61,278 nucleotides of DNA from Bacteroidota bacterium (lineage in GTDB: Bacteria; Bacteroidota; Bacteroidia; Bacteroidales; UBA6013): assembly GCA_020048645.1 (NCBI GenBank), contig JAIFMG010000014.1, positions 1 to 61,278 on the forward strand. The letters run 5' to 3'. Position 1 is the first letter of the stretch. Each line of letters begins with the position of its first letter. Both the position numbers and the translations under genes were made by a program. Of this stretch, positions 8,627 through 17,124 are shown in pieces. The notes under the pieces are model-generated. The model was not told where the DNA came from and made no database searches. It saw only the letters and a list, made by a program, of their open reading frames with translations.

Positions 8627-8690
8627 TCTATTTTTATTTTATTTTAATTTATTTTCGATAATTAAAAAGCAGTACTATTTTCGCTTTTGA

Positions 8691-8698
8691 CAAAATTA
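8691..8698 (-). promoter_or_regulatory. Candidate -7 element for the AAA ATPase gene
   Basis: TAATTTTG on the minus strand lies about 64 nt before the ATG at 8626. No clear TTTG is found at the right distance, and the region is AT-rich, so chance is possible. The remaining 8700-9072 holds no gene that I can support. Confidence 0.35.
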
Positions 8699-9072
8699 TG
8701 TGGAATTTGCTTGTTTTGATTTTGACATTGCACATGAAGTCATTGCTTCCCCCATCTTCAATCCCTTCGCAAAAGCACAATAGCGCAAGCCAGAATGAAA
8801 TGCGCTGTCCATCGGGTGATGGTGAATCGGTCAAAAGCAAATCTACAAGTTATATTTGGGAAAAGCAAGGGCCTGGGCGTTTTTGCCGGGCTCTTGGCAC
8901 GGTGTGGCTGGGCGATGCCATGGCATGCCGCAAGCCATTGGCATTCAGGTAGAAAGCCTGCAATTCGAGGAAGCTGGACGCAATCGCGCGGGCCGGGGGA
9001 AGCATGGCCCGGGGGCTTGTCGCGTGTTCAGGGGCGCGAGGGCGCGTGGGGCGATGCGGGGCCAAGCCGGCC

Positions 9073-9807
9073 TCAGAGCGACGGCCCGGCCAGCGGGCGC
9101 AGTTGGTCGAGGAAGCTGGGGTCCTGTTCGATGGCCGTGCCCACGACCACCATGTCGGCCCCGGCGGCGAAGGCCTTGGCCACGGCCTCGGCACTGCGCA
9201 GCCCGCCGCCCACCACCAGCGGCACGCCGATGCAGCCCTTGACGGCCCGGATGGTGGCCTCGGGCACGGGGTGGGCCGCGCCGCTGCCGGCGTCCATGTA
9301 GATCAGCCGCAGCCCCAGCATCTCGCCAGCCATGGCCGTGGACATGGCGATCTCGGGCTTGTCGCGAGGGATCGGCCGGGTGTTGCTCATGTACTCCACC
9401 GAAGTGGTGCGCCCGCCCTCGATGAGCATGTAGCCCGTGGGCAGGATCTCGAGCTGGCTGGCCCGCAAGAACGGCGCCGCCACCACGTGGTTGCCGATCA
9501 GGAAGTCGGCGTTGCGGCCCGAAATCAGCGAGAGCAGCATGATGCCGTCGGCCTTGTCGCTGATTTGCAGCAGACTGCCCGGGAAGATGACCACGGGCAG
9601 GCGCGTGTGCCGCTTGACCTGCTCGATGGCCGCCTCCACCGAATGGAACACCAGGCTGCCGCCCACGAGCACCAGCCCCATGCCCGCGGCCTCGGCGCGC
9701 GCCAGAAGGCCGGGCAGGTCGGCCGGCATCTTGTCGGGATCCACCAGCAGCGCGATGCGCTTGTGGCCTTGGTCGAACGACCGTTTCAGCTTTTGGTGGA
9801 TGCTCAT
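9073..9807 (-). CDS. Geranylgeranylglyceryl/heptaprenylglyceryl phosphate synthase (PcrB/GGGPS family)
   Basis: 244 residues, the usual family size; the ATG at 9807 is chosen because upstream codons show no conservation. The protein is a TIM barrel that joins a polyprenyl diphosphate to glycerol-1-phosphate. Family motifs are visible: VDPDK (22-26), VGGSLV (48-53), YMDAGSG (170-176) for phosphate/Mg binding, VVGGGLRS (198-205), and GADMVVVGTAIE near 218. This is the group II type known from Bacteroidota and some Archaea; the lipid made in these bacteria is poorly defined. The gene is divergent from the LuxE-like gene at 9905, with a 97-bp shared upstream region. The role is predicted from sequence; chain length of the prenyl substrate cannot be read from it. 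Confidence 0.9.
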   Translation of the reverse strand: MSIHQKLKRSFDQGHKRIALLVDPDKMPADLPGLLARAEAAGMGLVLVGGSLVFHSVEAAIEQVKRHTRLPVVIFPGSLLQISDKADGIMLLSLISGRNADFLIGNHVVAAPFLRASQLEILPTGYMLIEGGRTTSVEYMSNTRPIPRDKPEIAMSTAMAGEMLGLRLIYMDAGSGAAHPVPEATIRAVKGCIGVPLVVGGGLRSAEAVAKAFAAGADMVVVGTAIEQDPSFLDQLRPLAGPSL

Positions 9808-9866
9808 GCCTGGGGGATAAATGCTTGTGGTGGGCAAAAATGCAAAAAATAGGGCCATGCCCAAAA

Positions 9867-9899
9867 TTTTGGCCCCGCCCATTTCCTTGTGTATCTTTG
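9867..9899 (+). promoter_or_regulatory. Promoter of the LuxE-like gene (possibly leaderless)
   Basis: TTTTG (9867-9871), a 20-bp spacer and TATCTTTG (9892-9899) match the Bacteroidota -33/-7 consensus. The ATG at 9905 begins only 6 nt after the last base of the -7 element, so transcription would start at or very near the start codon. Confidence 0.65.
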
Positions 9900-9904
9900 C
9901 CCGC

Positions 9905-10897
9905 ATGGATAGCCCCACCCTTTTCGAGGCCTCGATCTTCGAGGAACACGAGCCCGCGCGATTCGAATCGCTGGCCCTGCGCGTCTTCCGTTGGCAAGCC
10001 GCCAACAATCCCGTTTATGGCGAATACCTGGCCGCACTCGGCGTCAATCCAGCCCGCATCGACCGCCTGGACCGCGTGCCTTTCCTGCCCATCGAGTTCT
10101 TCAAGAGCCGCGAGGTGGTCTGCGGGCAATGGCAGGCCGAGGCCACGTTCCGCAGCAGCGGGACCACCGGGCAGATCACCAGCCAGCACAGGATCAAGGA
10201 CTTGCGCCTCTTCCGCGAGAGCTTCGTCCGGACGTTCCGGCACTTCTACGGCGACCCGCGCTCCTACCGCGTGCTGGCCCTGCTGCCGTCTTACCTCGAG
10301 CGCGACGACTCCTCGCTGGTCTTCATGGCCCGCGCGCTGGCCGAGCTTTCCGGCCACCCCGAAAACGGCTTCCACCTCTACGACTTCGACCGCCTGGCCT
10401 GGCAGATCGACCAGCTCGAAGGCCGCGGCGAGCGCGTCCTGCTGCTGGGCGTTACCTTCGCCCTCTGGGAGTTCGCCGAGCGGTACCCGCGGCCGCTGCG
10501 CCACACGCTGGTCATGGAGACCGGCGGCATGAAGGGGCGCCGACCCGAGCTGGTGCGCGAGGCCTTCCACGGCATCCTCCGCCAGGCCTTCGGGCTCGAG
10601 GCCATCCATTCGGAGTACGGCATGACCGAGCTCCTCTCGCAGGCCTATTCCGACGGGCAGGGCATCTTCGCCTGCCCGCCCTGGATGCGCGTCATGGCCC
10701 GCGACCCCTACGACCCCTTCGCCCTGCGCGCCCACGGCTCCGGCGGCCTCAACGTCATTGACCTGGCCAACCTCCACTCCTGCTCCTTCATCGAGACCCA
10801 GGACCTCGGCACGGTGCTGCCCGATGGCCGCTTCACCGTCGATGGGCGGTTCGACCACAGCGAGCTGCGCGGCTGCAACCTCATGGTAGCCGACTGA
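9905..10897 (+). CDS. LuxE/PaaK-like acyl-protein synthetase family protein
   Basis: 330 residues. The segment SSGTTG (84-89) is the nucleotide-binding loop of adenylate-forming enzymes, and EYGMTELLSQ (237-246) is their second signature. The family includes LuxE, which activates fatty acids as acyl-adenylates and passes them to a protein cysteine, and PaaK-like CoA ligases. The protein lacks the large C-terminal domain of standard ANL ligases, as is usual for LuxE-like members. The start at 9905 fits the promoter just upstream. It is divergent from the GGGP synthase gene and followed 27 bp later by a DUF192 gene. The substrate is unknown; an acyl-activating step is the safest description. 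Confidence 0.82.
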   Translation: MDSPTLFEASIFEEHEPARFESLALRVFRWQAANNPVYGEYLAALGVNPARIDRLDRVPFLPIEFFKSREVVCGQWQAEATFRSSGTTGQITSQHRIKDLRLFRESFVRTFRHFYGDPRSYRVLALLPSYLERDDSSLVFMARALAELSGHPENGFHLYDFDRLAWQIDQLEGRGERVLLLGVTFALWEFAERYPRPLRHTLVMETGGMKGRRPELVREAFHGILRQAFGLEAIHSEYGMTELLSQAYSDGQGIFACPPWMRVMARDPYDPFALRAHGSGGLNVIDLANLHSCSFIETQDLGTVLPDGRFTVDGRFDHSELRGCNLMVAD

Positions 10898-10924
10898 ACG
10901 CCAGGACTTTAAACCCCAACGAAC

Positions 10925-11482
10925 ATGATCGCCCAACCCGAAAAAAAGAATTTCCGCTGGCAGAATGTCGCCTTCGCCGTCCTGGTCGGCGCGCTGGTTT
11001 ACATGGCCATTTTCTTCTACCGCTTCGCCAACCGCGAGCGGCCCGTGCCCGGAATCGCCAACATCGCCGCCGACCAGGTGCGGCCCAAGTTCAACACCGA
11101 ATTTGAGGAGCAGGGGCGGCTGGTTTTCCTCCGCGGAGGCAGGCCCGACACCCTGGCCGCCGTCCGGCTCGAGTTCGCCCTCGAGGAGCAGGAGCAGGCC
11201 CAGGGTATGATGTGGCGCCGCGACGTCCGCCCCGACCAGGCCATGCTCTTCGTCTTCCCACAAGAAGAACCGCGCTCGTTCTGGATGAAGAACACCCTGG
11301 TCTCGCTCGACCTCTACTTCATCGCCGCCGACAGCAGCATCCTGAACATCCACAAGGCCGCCGTACCCGAGAACACCGAGCTGCACTACCGCTCGGAGGG
11401 AAAGGCCCAATTCGTGCTCGAAACCGTCGCCGGATTCGCCGACCAGCACGGCATCGCCCCCGGCGACAAAATCCGCTGGTGA
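10925..11482 (+). CDS. DUF192 family membrane-anchored protein
   Basis: 185 residues. An N-terminal transmembrane anchor (VAFAVLVGALVYMAIFFY, about residues 16-33) precedes a DUF192 domain (~70-185). The domain shows RLEFALEEQEQAQGMMWRR, the signature FWMKNTLVSLDLYFI, and the terminal GDKIRW. DUF192 is a small beta-barrel of unknown biochemical function, usually exported. The gene is 27 bp after the LuxE-like gene and 2 bp before the next ATG, so it is co-transcribed with both neighbours. Confidence 0.88.
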   Translation: MIAQPEKKNFRWQNVAFAVLVGALVYMAIFFYRFANRERPVPGIANIAADQVRPKFNTEFEEQGRLVFLRGGRPDTLAAVRLEFALEEQEQAQGMMWRRDVRPDQAMLFVFPQEEPRSFWMKNTLVSLDLYFIAADSSILNIHKAAVPENTELHYRSEGKAQFVLETVAGFADQHGIAPGDKIRW

Positions 11483-11484
11483 AC

Positions 11485-12363
11485 ATGGTCAAGCGCTGGC
11501 TCCTGCCCCTGCTGCTGGCCTGCCTCTGGCCCACCGCGCTCCGGGCGCAATCGGCCCTCGACCAGCAGGCCCGCGCCGAGATGGACTTCGCCCTGCGCCT
11601 GGCCGCCAACGACTGGCGCGAAGAGGCCCTGCAAGCGCTGGCCGCCCTGCCAGCCGACGCGCTGGAGCCCCGGCTGGCCGACAGCCTTCGGCACTTGCGC
11701 GCCCAAATCCACTTCCGCGAGGCCGATTTCGCCGCCGCCTGGGACGACTGGAGCCGCGTCGGCCCCACGGCCCCCTTCGCCTTCGAAGCGCGGGCCTACG
11801 GCGCCTTCGCCCTGCTCATGGACGGCCGCATCGACCTGGCCGACAGCGCGCTGAGCGCCTGCCCTACCCCAGACAGCCTCGCGGCGGAGCTGCTGGCCGT
11901 CTTGCGCGCCGGCCACGCCCTGCTCGCCCGCGACCCGGACGGCTTCGCCCGGCAGGCCGAGCGCTTCGGGCTGCGGCACCATGCCCTGGCCCGCCCCGAG
12001 CGCGAGCTGCTCCTGCTCGCCCAGGCCGCCGCCGACTTCCGGCCGCGCTCGCCCATGCTGGCCGCCGGGCTGTCCGCGCTGGTCCCTGGCCTGGGCAAGA
12101 TCTACGCGGGCCGCCTCGGCGAGGGCCTTTCCGCCGCGCTGACCGTCTCGGCCCTGGGCCTGATGGCGCTCGAAAACCACCGCAAAGCCGGCCCCTGGAA
12201 CTGGAAGACCCTGGGCTTCGGCGGCGCCTTCGCCGTTTTCCACCTGGGCAACGTGCTGGGCAGCTTCCACCTGCCCGACGCCCGACACGAAGATTTCTGG
12301 CATGAACAAGACGACGCTACTTTGGGCGAGCTGCACCATGCTCTTCGCCTGTTCTTCCCTTGA
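11485..12363 (+). CDS. Exported membrane protein with C-terminal DUF5683-like hairpin
   Basis: 292 residues from the ATG at 11485, 2 bp after the previous stop. A signal peptide (MVKRWLLPLLLACLWPTALR, then AQ) is followed by an Ala/Leu-rich helical region resembling tetratricopeptide repeats. Near residue 194 is LSALVPGLGKIYAGRLGEG, then two hydrophobic helices. The P-G-x-G-x-x-Y-x-G motif is shared with DUF5683/TM2-like membrane proteins of Bacteroidota. The next gene encodes the same layout, so the pair are probably ancient paralogues. The ends overlap by 62 nt or 26 nt, depending on the start of the next gene. Function unknown. Confidence 0.78.
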   Translation: MVKRWLLPLLLACLWPTALRAQSALDQQARAEMDFALRLAANDWREEALQALAALPADALEPRLADSLRHLRAQIHFREADFAAAWDDWSRVGPTAPFAFEARAYGAFALLMDGRIDLADSALSACPTPDSLAAELLAVLRAGHALLARDPDGFARQAERFGLRHHALARPERELLLLAQAAADFRPRSPMLAAGLSALVPGLGKIYAGRLGEGLSAALTVSALGLMALENHRKAGPWNWKTLGFGGAFAVFHLGNVLGSFHLPDARHEDFWHEQDDATLGELHHALRLFFP

Positions 12364-13105
12364 GGCCACGGCACAGCCAGCCGACTCGCTGCTCGCCGCG
12401 AAGCTCGACCACCTGCGCCATTGGCACCAGGCCGACGCCCCCGAGGACCAGGCCAGGGCCTTGCTCGCCGCCTCGGAGGCCGCCGCCGGGCTGGGGCAGT
12501 GGGCGCACGCCCAGGAGCTGCTCGAAGCCGCGCCCTGGCCCTTCTGCCCCGAACCGCTGGCCCGCGACCTCCTGCGCCGGCAGGCCGCGCTCTCCTACCT
12601 CTCGGGCGAGTTCGCGCTCTGCCTGGCCTTGCAGGAGCGAATGTCCATGCACCTGGGCGACAGCGTCTTGCAGGTGCCCGACCTCGAACTGGCGAGCCTG
12701 GCCCTGGCCCAGCTCCAGCGCTGGGACGAGGCCCACGCCCACGCCCGCGCGGCCCACCCCGAGAACGCCCCGGCGCTCGATTCGCTCTTCGCCCGGGCCC
12801 CCAAGGCCCTCGACCCCGAGAAGGCCCGCAAGCTGGCCACCTTCCTGCCCGGCTTCGGGCACGCCTATGCGGGCGAGTGGGGCGAGGGGATGCTCAACCT
12901 GGGCCTCAACTTCGCGGCGCTGGGCTTCGGCCTCTGGCAGGGCCTGACGGGCTTTCCCGCCACGGGCTACCTTGTCGGCGCGGGCCTGCTCCAGAAGTTC
13001 TACATGGGCGGCATCCGCCGGGCCACCTTCCTGGCCCAGCGCGAAAACCACCTGCGCGCCCAAGGTTTCGTCGAACAGCTCAAGCCGCTTGTGCTTCCGC
13101 CTTGA
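12302..13105 (+). CDS. Second DUF5683-like exported membrane protein, overlapping the previous gene
   Basis: 267 residues. The ATG at 12302 lies 62 nt inside the upstream gene in another frame; an ATG at 12338 would reduce the overlap to 26 nt, and either start gives a hydrophobic leader ending near SLEATAQ. The cysteine in LFAC is a weak lipobox candidate. The middle is Ala/Leu-rich helical. The segment ATFLPGFGHAYAGEWGEG corresponds to VPGLGKIYAGRLGEG in the preceding protein and is again followed by two hydrophobic helices. Tight packing after the DUF192 gene suggests a four-gene operon from 9905. Function unknown. Confidence 0.75.
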   Translation: MNKTTLLWASCTMLFACSSLEATAQPADSLLAAKLDHLRHWHQADAPEDQARALLAASEAAAGLGQWAHAQELLEAAPWPFCPEPLARDLLRRQAALSYLSGEFALCLALQERMSMHLGDSVLQVPDLELASLALAQLQRWDEAHAHARAAHPENAPALDSLFARAPKALDPEKARKLATFLPGFGHAYAGEWGEGMLNLGLNFAALGFGLWQGLTGFPATGYLVGAGLLQKFYMGGIRRATFLAQRENHLRAQGFVEQLKPLVLPP

Positions 13106-13180
13106 ACTTCTGGCACCAAGTTGCATTCAGTGGTAAAAGACTTGCGTCCTCTGTATCCGCCAAAATTGGGCTATTCAGCC

Positions 13181-13225
13181 AATCCTTTAGGGATTGAATA
13201 GGATTGACCCGGATGAAATCCGGGG
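13181..13225. repeat. Cluster of short intergenic hairpins
   Basis: Two small palindromes lie side by side between convergent genes: AATCCTTTAGGGATT (13181-13195) and CCCGGATGAAATCCGGGG (13208-13225). A related form, AATCCCTTCGGGATT, occurs at 24186-24200, so they may belong to a dispersed family. Confidence 0.5.
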
Positions 13226-13320
13226 TGCAACAAACCAGAACCCCCGTAGAGGTTCAATGCGGACAAAACCGTTAATCGTTCGAATCCAGGATGTCTGAAA
13301 GCAACTTGGTATTAGGGCTG

Positions 13321-13353
13321 AAAACCCAAGTCCGCTGCTTTCGTTGCGGACTT
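13321..13353 (-). terminator. Terminator at the end of the sucrose operon
   Basis: The perfect 8-bp stem AAGTCCGC (13328-13335) / GCGGACTT (13346-13353) lies 5 bp beyond the kinase stop at 13359. On the minus strand it is followed by GGGTTTT. Confidence 0.7.
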
Positions 13354-13358
13354 GTTGA

Positions 13359-14225
13359 TCAGGGTCGTGGATGTTCCGGCATGGCCCCTTGTTGCGTGCA
13401 GACAAAGGCCGACAGCGCAGAAGCCCGTTCGTGCAACTCGTCCAGCGGAAGGCCGGACAGCCAGCCCACCACCAGAGCGGCCGAGAACGAATCGCCTGCC
13501 CCGATGGTATCGGCCACACGCACCGACCGAGCAGGCATTTCCGAGATTTGCCCACCCCGCAGGAGCAGGCTGCCGGCCCCGCCCCGCGTAAGGGCCAATC
13601 CTTTCAGCTCGAAACGCTCTGAAAGCGTGAGCAGCTTCTGTTCGAGCGTGCCTTCCAAGCCCAGTTCTTGCGCAAGATGGCTCAGCTCTTCCTCGTTGAT
13701 TTTCAGAATGTTCGCCTGCGTCAGACAGAACAGCAGGGCTTCTCGGTCGTGGAAGTTTTGGCGCAGGTTCAAGTCGCAAAAACGCAGTGCTTCGGCGGGC
13801 AACAGGCCCAGCGCTTCGGCAATGGCCTTTCGAGAGGTCTCCGAGCGCTGGGCAAGGCTACCAAAACAGAATGCCGACGCACTGGCGAGGGCCATGCGGG
13901 CTTCGACTGTCAGGCGCAAGTGGTCCCAGGCCACATCTTCCCGTATCTCGTAATCCGGAATGCCCTCGCGCAAGCGGACGGCCACCGTGCCCGTGGGCTT
14001 GTCCACCCGCGCCAACGCGTGGGCGACGCCTTTTTCGTCCAGTTCGGCGACAAGCTCCTCGGCCAGTTCGTCCTGGCCTATCGCGCTGATCAAAAGGGAT
14101 TTGGCGCCCAACTGGGCAGCGTGGAAGACTTGATTGGCCGGCGCCCCTCCCAACTTCTTCCCTTGCGGCAGAAGGTCCCACAAGACTTCGCCCATGCCTA
14201 TCACCAGAAAGTTGTGCTTGTCCAT
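13359..14225 (-). CDS. PfkB-family sugar kinase, probable fructokinase
   Basis: 288 residues. The ATG at 14225 is chosen because the ribokinase-fold first strand (NFLVIGMGEVLWDLLP) begins right after it and a promoter-like element lies just upstream; in-frame ATGs at 14267 and 14285 add unconserved residues. Substrate-binding GGAPANQVFHAAQLG (27-41) and the catalytic DTIGAGDSFSAAL (near 238-250, Asp of GAGD as base) are intact. PfkB kinases phosphorylate sugars with ATP; in this locus, fructose released by the sucrose phosphorylase is the likely substrate, giving fructose-6-phosphate. It is the last gene of the cluster before a terminator, 150 bp after the MFS gene. Confidence 0.88.
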   Translation of the reverse strand: MDKHNFLVIGMGEVLWDLLPQGKKLGGAPANQVFHAAQLGAKSLLISAIGQDELAEELVAELDEKGVAHALARVDKPTGTVAVRLREGIPDYEIREDVAWDHLRLTVEARMALASASAFCFGSLAQRSETSRKAIAEALGLLPAEALRFCDLNLRQNFHDREALLFCLTQANILKINEEELSHLAQELGLEGTLEQKLLTLSERFELKGLALTRGGAGSLLLRGGQISEMPARSVRVADTIGAGDSFSAALVVGWLSGLPLDELHERASALSAFVCTQQGAMPEHPRP

Positions 14226-14243
14226 CGCTTTGTCATTTTTTGT

Positions 14244-14251
14244 TGAAGATA
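14244..14251 (-). promoter_or_regulatory. Candidate internal promoter before the sugar kinase
   Basis: TATCTTCA on the minus strand, 18 nt before the chosen ATG, resembles the TAnnTTTG/TAnnTTCG element. It would allow separate transcription of the kinase from the 150-bp gap. The match is imperfect. Confidence 0.35.
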
Positions 14252-14375
14252 CGAGAAGTTTTTCCATCCGAGAAGTTTGATCCATCAGCCTTCTGATTTT
14301 TGTATGTTGTTTTTAGCTTTTCGCTTTCTGGATTTCTTCCAAGATAGAAATCTTTCATTCATGCAATTTTCAAGT

Positions 14376-15617
14376 TTATTCACCCTGTTGGTACTGGCTG
14401 CTTTCCACCTCGCTCAAGCGTTGTTCGGTGGGTCGGTGGATCCAGTTGAACAGCAGGCCAACAAAAAGTAGCGCGGAAAAAACCGTCGCCAGCAGGAAGC
14501 CATAGCGCGCATCCGAGCCAAAGGCATCGCTCAAAGCCCCCATCGCCAAAGGCCCCAGCGCAGCACCGGCGGCCGTGAAAAACAGAATGACGCCTGCCAC
14601 CGAGCCGTGTTGGTGCTTGGGGAAACAACTGATTCCCTTTGAGTTGAGCGTAGGATAGATCACCGACATGAAGATGCCGGTGAGCGGCAGCAGCAGCACC
14701 GTAACCGACCCGCCCCAAAACATGCTGGCCACGAAGCAAAGCAAAATGACCAAGCTGAACAGCGCCAGCACCGCCGCCCAGTTGAACCGCGCCATCACCC
14801 ATGCGCCCAGAAATCGCCCGCCTGCCCTAAACATGAAAAAAATGGACAGCGAGTAGGCTGCGACTCCGGCCAGGGCGCCCTGGTGTCCTTGCACCAAGCT
14901 GGGCATCCAGACGTATATCGCCGCTTCGGTGGCCACGTACAGAAAGGCGCCCAGCGAGAAGCCCAGCGCGTAAGGGTCTTTCAACATCGCGAAAGTTGCC
15001 CGAAGCGATACTTTCTCTTTCCCTGATTCCGCCAAGCGAGGCGGATACTTGGCAAACAATGCCATGACAATCAACAAAACACACAAGATGGAAGCCATGA
15101 CATACAACCATTTCCAAGCGACACCATTTTCGAGCAAGAGGGTTACGACAAGTGGCCCGATGATGGCCCCGACACCAAAAAATCCTTCCACATAGTTCAT
15201 GTTGGCGGTATGCTCTTGGTTCGATTTTGAAATGTCGCCGATGAGCGAAAGCGCCCCGGTTTTGAACACACCAATGGCCAGACCCGAAACCAGCAGCAAA
15301 GACAAGAAAAAGCCGAAGTTTTCCCCCACGATGAACAAGAACGAGCTCAGCGCGTACAAGCCCAAGCCCAGCAAAACCGTGGTTTTCCGCCCGAACCGAT
15401 CCGCAAGGAAGCCCAAGAAGATGCCCGCCAAGGCAATGGCCACCATCGGCCCGTAGTGCAACATGCCCGCCGCAGCCATGCCCAAGTCGAACTGTTTCAT
15501 CACCTCGGGGATGATGACCCCCACGGCGTCGGTGGTCATGGCGAAGGTCAAAAACATGACGAAGGTAAGCCAGCGAATGAGCCGCTTATCGCGTTCGGAA
15601 TAAGTAAGTTCGTTCAT
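14376..15617 (-). CDS. MFS transporter, probable inner-membrane sugar importer
   Basis: 413 residues with about 12 hydrophobic segments. The loop between helices 2 and 3 carries the MFS signature (GFLADRFGRKTTV). A second loop repeat occurs later as AGGRFLGAWVMARF. The start codon at 15617 lies 27 bp after the sucrose phosphorylase stop, so the two are co-transcribed. In this position it most likely brings sucrose (or another disaccharide taken in by the TonB receptor) across the inner membrane. Substrate specificity is inferred from neighbours only; the sequence does not resemble the classic LacY-type sucrose permease closely enough to say more. Confidence 0.87.
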   Translation of the reverse strand: MNELTYSERDKRLIRWLTFVMFLTFAMTTDAVGVIIPEVMKQFDLGMAAAGMLHYGPMVAIALAGIFLGFLADRFGRKTTVLLGLGLYALSSFLFIVGENFGFFLSLLLVSGLAIGVFKTGALSLIGDISKSNQEHTANMNYVEGFFGVGAIIGPLVVTLLLENGVAWKWLYVMASILCVLLIVMALFAKYPPRLAESGKEKVSLRATFAMLKDPYALGFSLGAFLYVATEAAIYVWMPSLVQGHQGALAGVAAYSLSIFFMFRAGGRFLGAWVMARFNWAAVLALFSLVILLCFVASMFWGGSVTVLLLPLTGIFMSVIYPTLNSKGISCFPKHQHGSVAGVILFFTAAGAALGPLAMGALSDAFGSDARYGFLLATVFSALLFVGLLFNWIHRPTEQRLSEVESSQYQQGE

Positions 15618-15644
15618 CGGTGAGAGATGTTTTTTTTTGGGTCT

Positions 15645-17108
15645 TCAAGGTATAAAGACTTGGCTATTTCCGCTTTTGCCCCAGGCTACTCGGAAGTCGC
15701 CCGTTTCCAGATGGGCTTCCAGAAGGGCGAAGTGCTCTTGTTTTGTCCAGCGGACGGACAGCTTGGAGTCTTCGGTATCCAACATTTCAAAATCGCCGTC
15801 GAAGGCTGGGCACTGGTTGCGCATGCGCATCAGGTCGAACAGCTTGCTGACGAGATTTTCCTGTGCGCTTTGTTGGACTTCTTCGACCGAAAAGTAGGCG
15901 CGGTTGATGTCGCGGCCCACGTTGGTGCGGGCCAGCAGCTCCATGTCGTTGCGCCCGGCCAGTAGGCCGACGTAATACACCTGGGGGATACCCGGACAAA
16001 AAAACTGAATGGCACGGGCCAGCAAATAAGATTTTTGGTTGCCGCCTAGCGCATCGAAGTAGGTGCAATTCACCTGGTAGAGGTCGAGGTTGGATGCGGC
16101 GGCGCCCGTGGCCTTGCGGCTTTGTCCTTCGCTGTTCAGGTGTATCTGCTCGACGATCTGGCTCAGCCGCTCGCCTTCGATCAGCCCTGGGCGCGCGCCT
16201 TCGGCGGCCACGTCCACGATGCCGATTCCGTCGTGGGTGTCGAGCACTGTAACGCAGTTCCGTGGGGCGATTCGCAGCCATTTTTTGAGATTCGACGCAT
16301 CACGGTTGAACAAAACATCTAAAACGAGAACGGGTAGCGCGAAATCGTAAACATAATCCACTCGCTTGGCAATGGCCACCTGGGGCAGGTGGTGGGCGTG
16401 GATTTCAACCAGCACCTTCATGCCCAGCGCATTTGCCTTTTTTGTGATGTTTTGGATAAAGTCAAAGGTTTCCTTGATCATGAAGCACGAACTGCCTACC
16501 CGCTTGATGGCGTAGCCAGCGGCATCGAGTCGGATCAGCTTCACATTGGCCTTGTGGAAGCGCTCCAGGATGGAGTCGAGGTAGCGCTGCCCCTGCTCTC
16601 CGAGCACGTCAATGTCGATCTGGTTGGAGGTGAAGGTCGTCCAGAGCAGCCGCTCGCTGCCATCGGCCAGCTTGAAGCGCGTGAACGGAAAGCCTGGCCG
16701 CGGGCGGTAGATGCGGAGCAGGTCCGCCTCGGTCGCGCCTTGCGGAAAGACCTTGTCGAAGGTCAAAAACAGTTCAGCATCAGGCGATTGACTGCCCTTT
16801 TGCAAGAATGATTGGAAGGCCTCGGACTGTCCGGAAACGTGGTTGACGATCAGGTCGGCCATCAGGTCGAAGCGCTCGCCCAAGGTGCGAACCTGCTCCC
16901 AACCGCCCAACCGCGGATCGACCTGCCGGTGGTCGATGGGGTCGAATCCGGCATCCGATCCATCTATCGGATAGAAAAAAGGCAATAAGTGGAGGCCGCC
17001 AGCGATTCCTTGCAGTGGGCCGTCCAAAAGCTCGCCCAGGGTCGCCAAGTCGCCTTGGCCCAGACGGTCGGCATATGTGATGATTTGAATCTGGTTTTTC
17101 ATCTTCAT
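15645..17108 (-). CDS. Sucrose phosphorylase (GH13_18)
   Basis: 487 residues, typical of sucrose phosphorylases (about 490-505). The enzyme converts sucrose and phosphate to alpha-glucose-1-phosphate and fructose in the cytoplasm. The N-terminal strand IQIITYADRLG and FYPIDGSDAGFDPIDH are hallmarks of the subfamily. The GH13 catalytic triad is present: nucleophile Asp195 in IRLDAAGYAIKR, acid/base Glu235 in VLVEIHAHH, and Asp293 in TVLDTHDGIG. All three are offset by exactly three residues from the Bifidobacterium adolescentis enzyme (192, 232, 290). I start at the ATG at 17108; 17102 is equally possible. It sits between the TonB receptor and the MFS gene. A related GH13_18 member acting on sucrose-6-phosphate or glucosylglycerate cannot be excluded. 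Confidence 0.92.
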   Translation of the reverse strand: MKMKNQIQIITYADRLGQGDLATLGELLDGPLQGIAGGLHLLPFFYPIDGSDAGFDPIDHRQVDPRLGGWEQVRTLGERFDLMADLIVNHVSGQSEAFQSFLQKGSQSPDAELFLTFDKVFPQGATEADLLRIYRPRPGFPFTRFKLADGSERLLWTTFTSNQIDIDVLGEQGQRYLDSILERFHKANVKLIRLDAAGYAIKRVGSSCFMIKETFDFIQNITKKANALGMKVLVEIHAHHLPQVAIAKRVDYVYDFALPVLVLDVLFNRDASNLKKWLRIAPRNCVTVLDTHDGIGIVDVAAEGARPGLIEGERLSQIVEQIHLNSEGQSRKATGAAASNLDLYQVNCTYFDALGGNQKSYLLARAIQFFCPGIPQVYYVGLLAGRNDMELLARTNVGRDINRAYFSVEEVQQSAQENLVSKLFDLMRMRNQCPAFDGDFEMLDTEDSKLSVRWTKQEHFALLEAHLETGDFRVAWGKSGNSQVFIP

Positions 17109-17124
17109 TCGATTGGGGTAAAAA

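Noticed and set aside
13275-13290. tRNA T-loop-like sequence GTTCGAATCC
   Set aside because: No acceptor or anticodon stem can be formed around it, and no integrase or direct repeat is nearby, so neither a tRNA nor an attachment site is supported.
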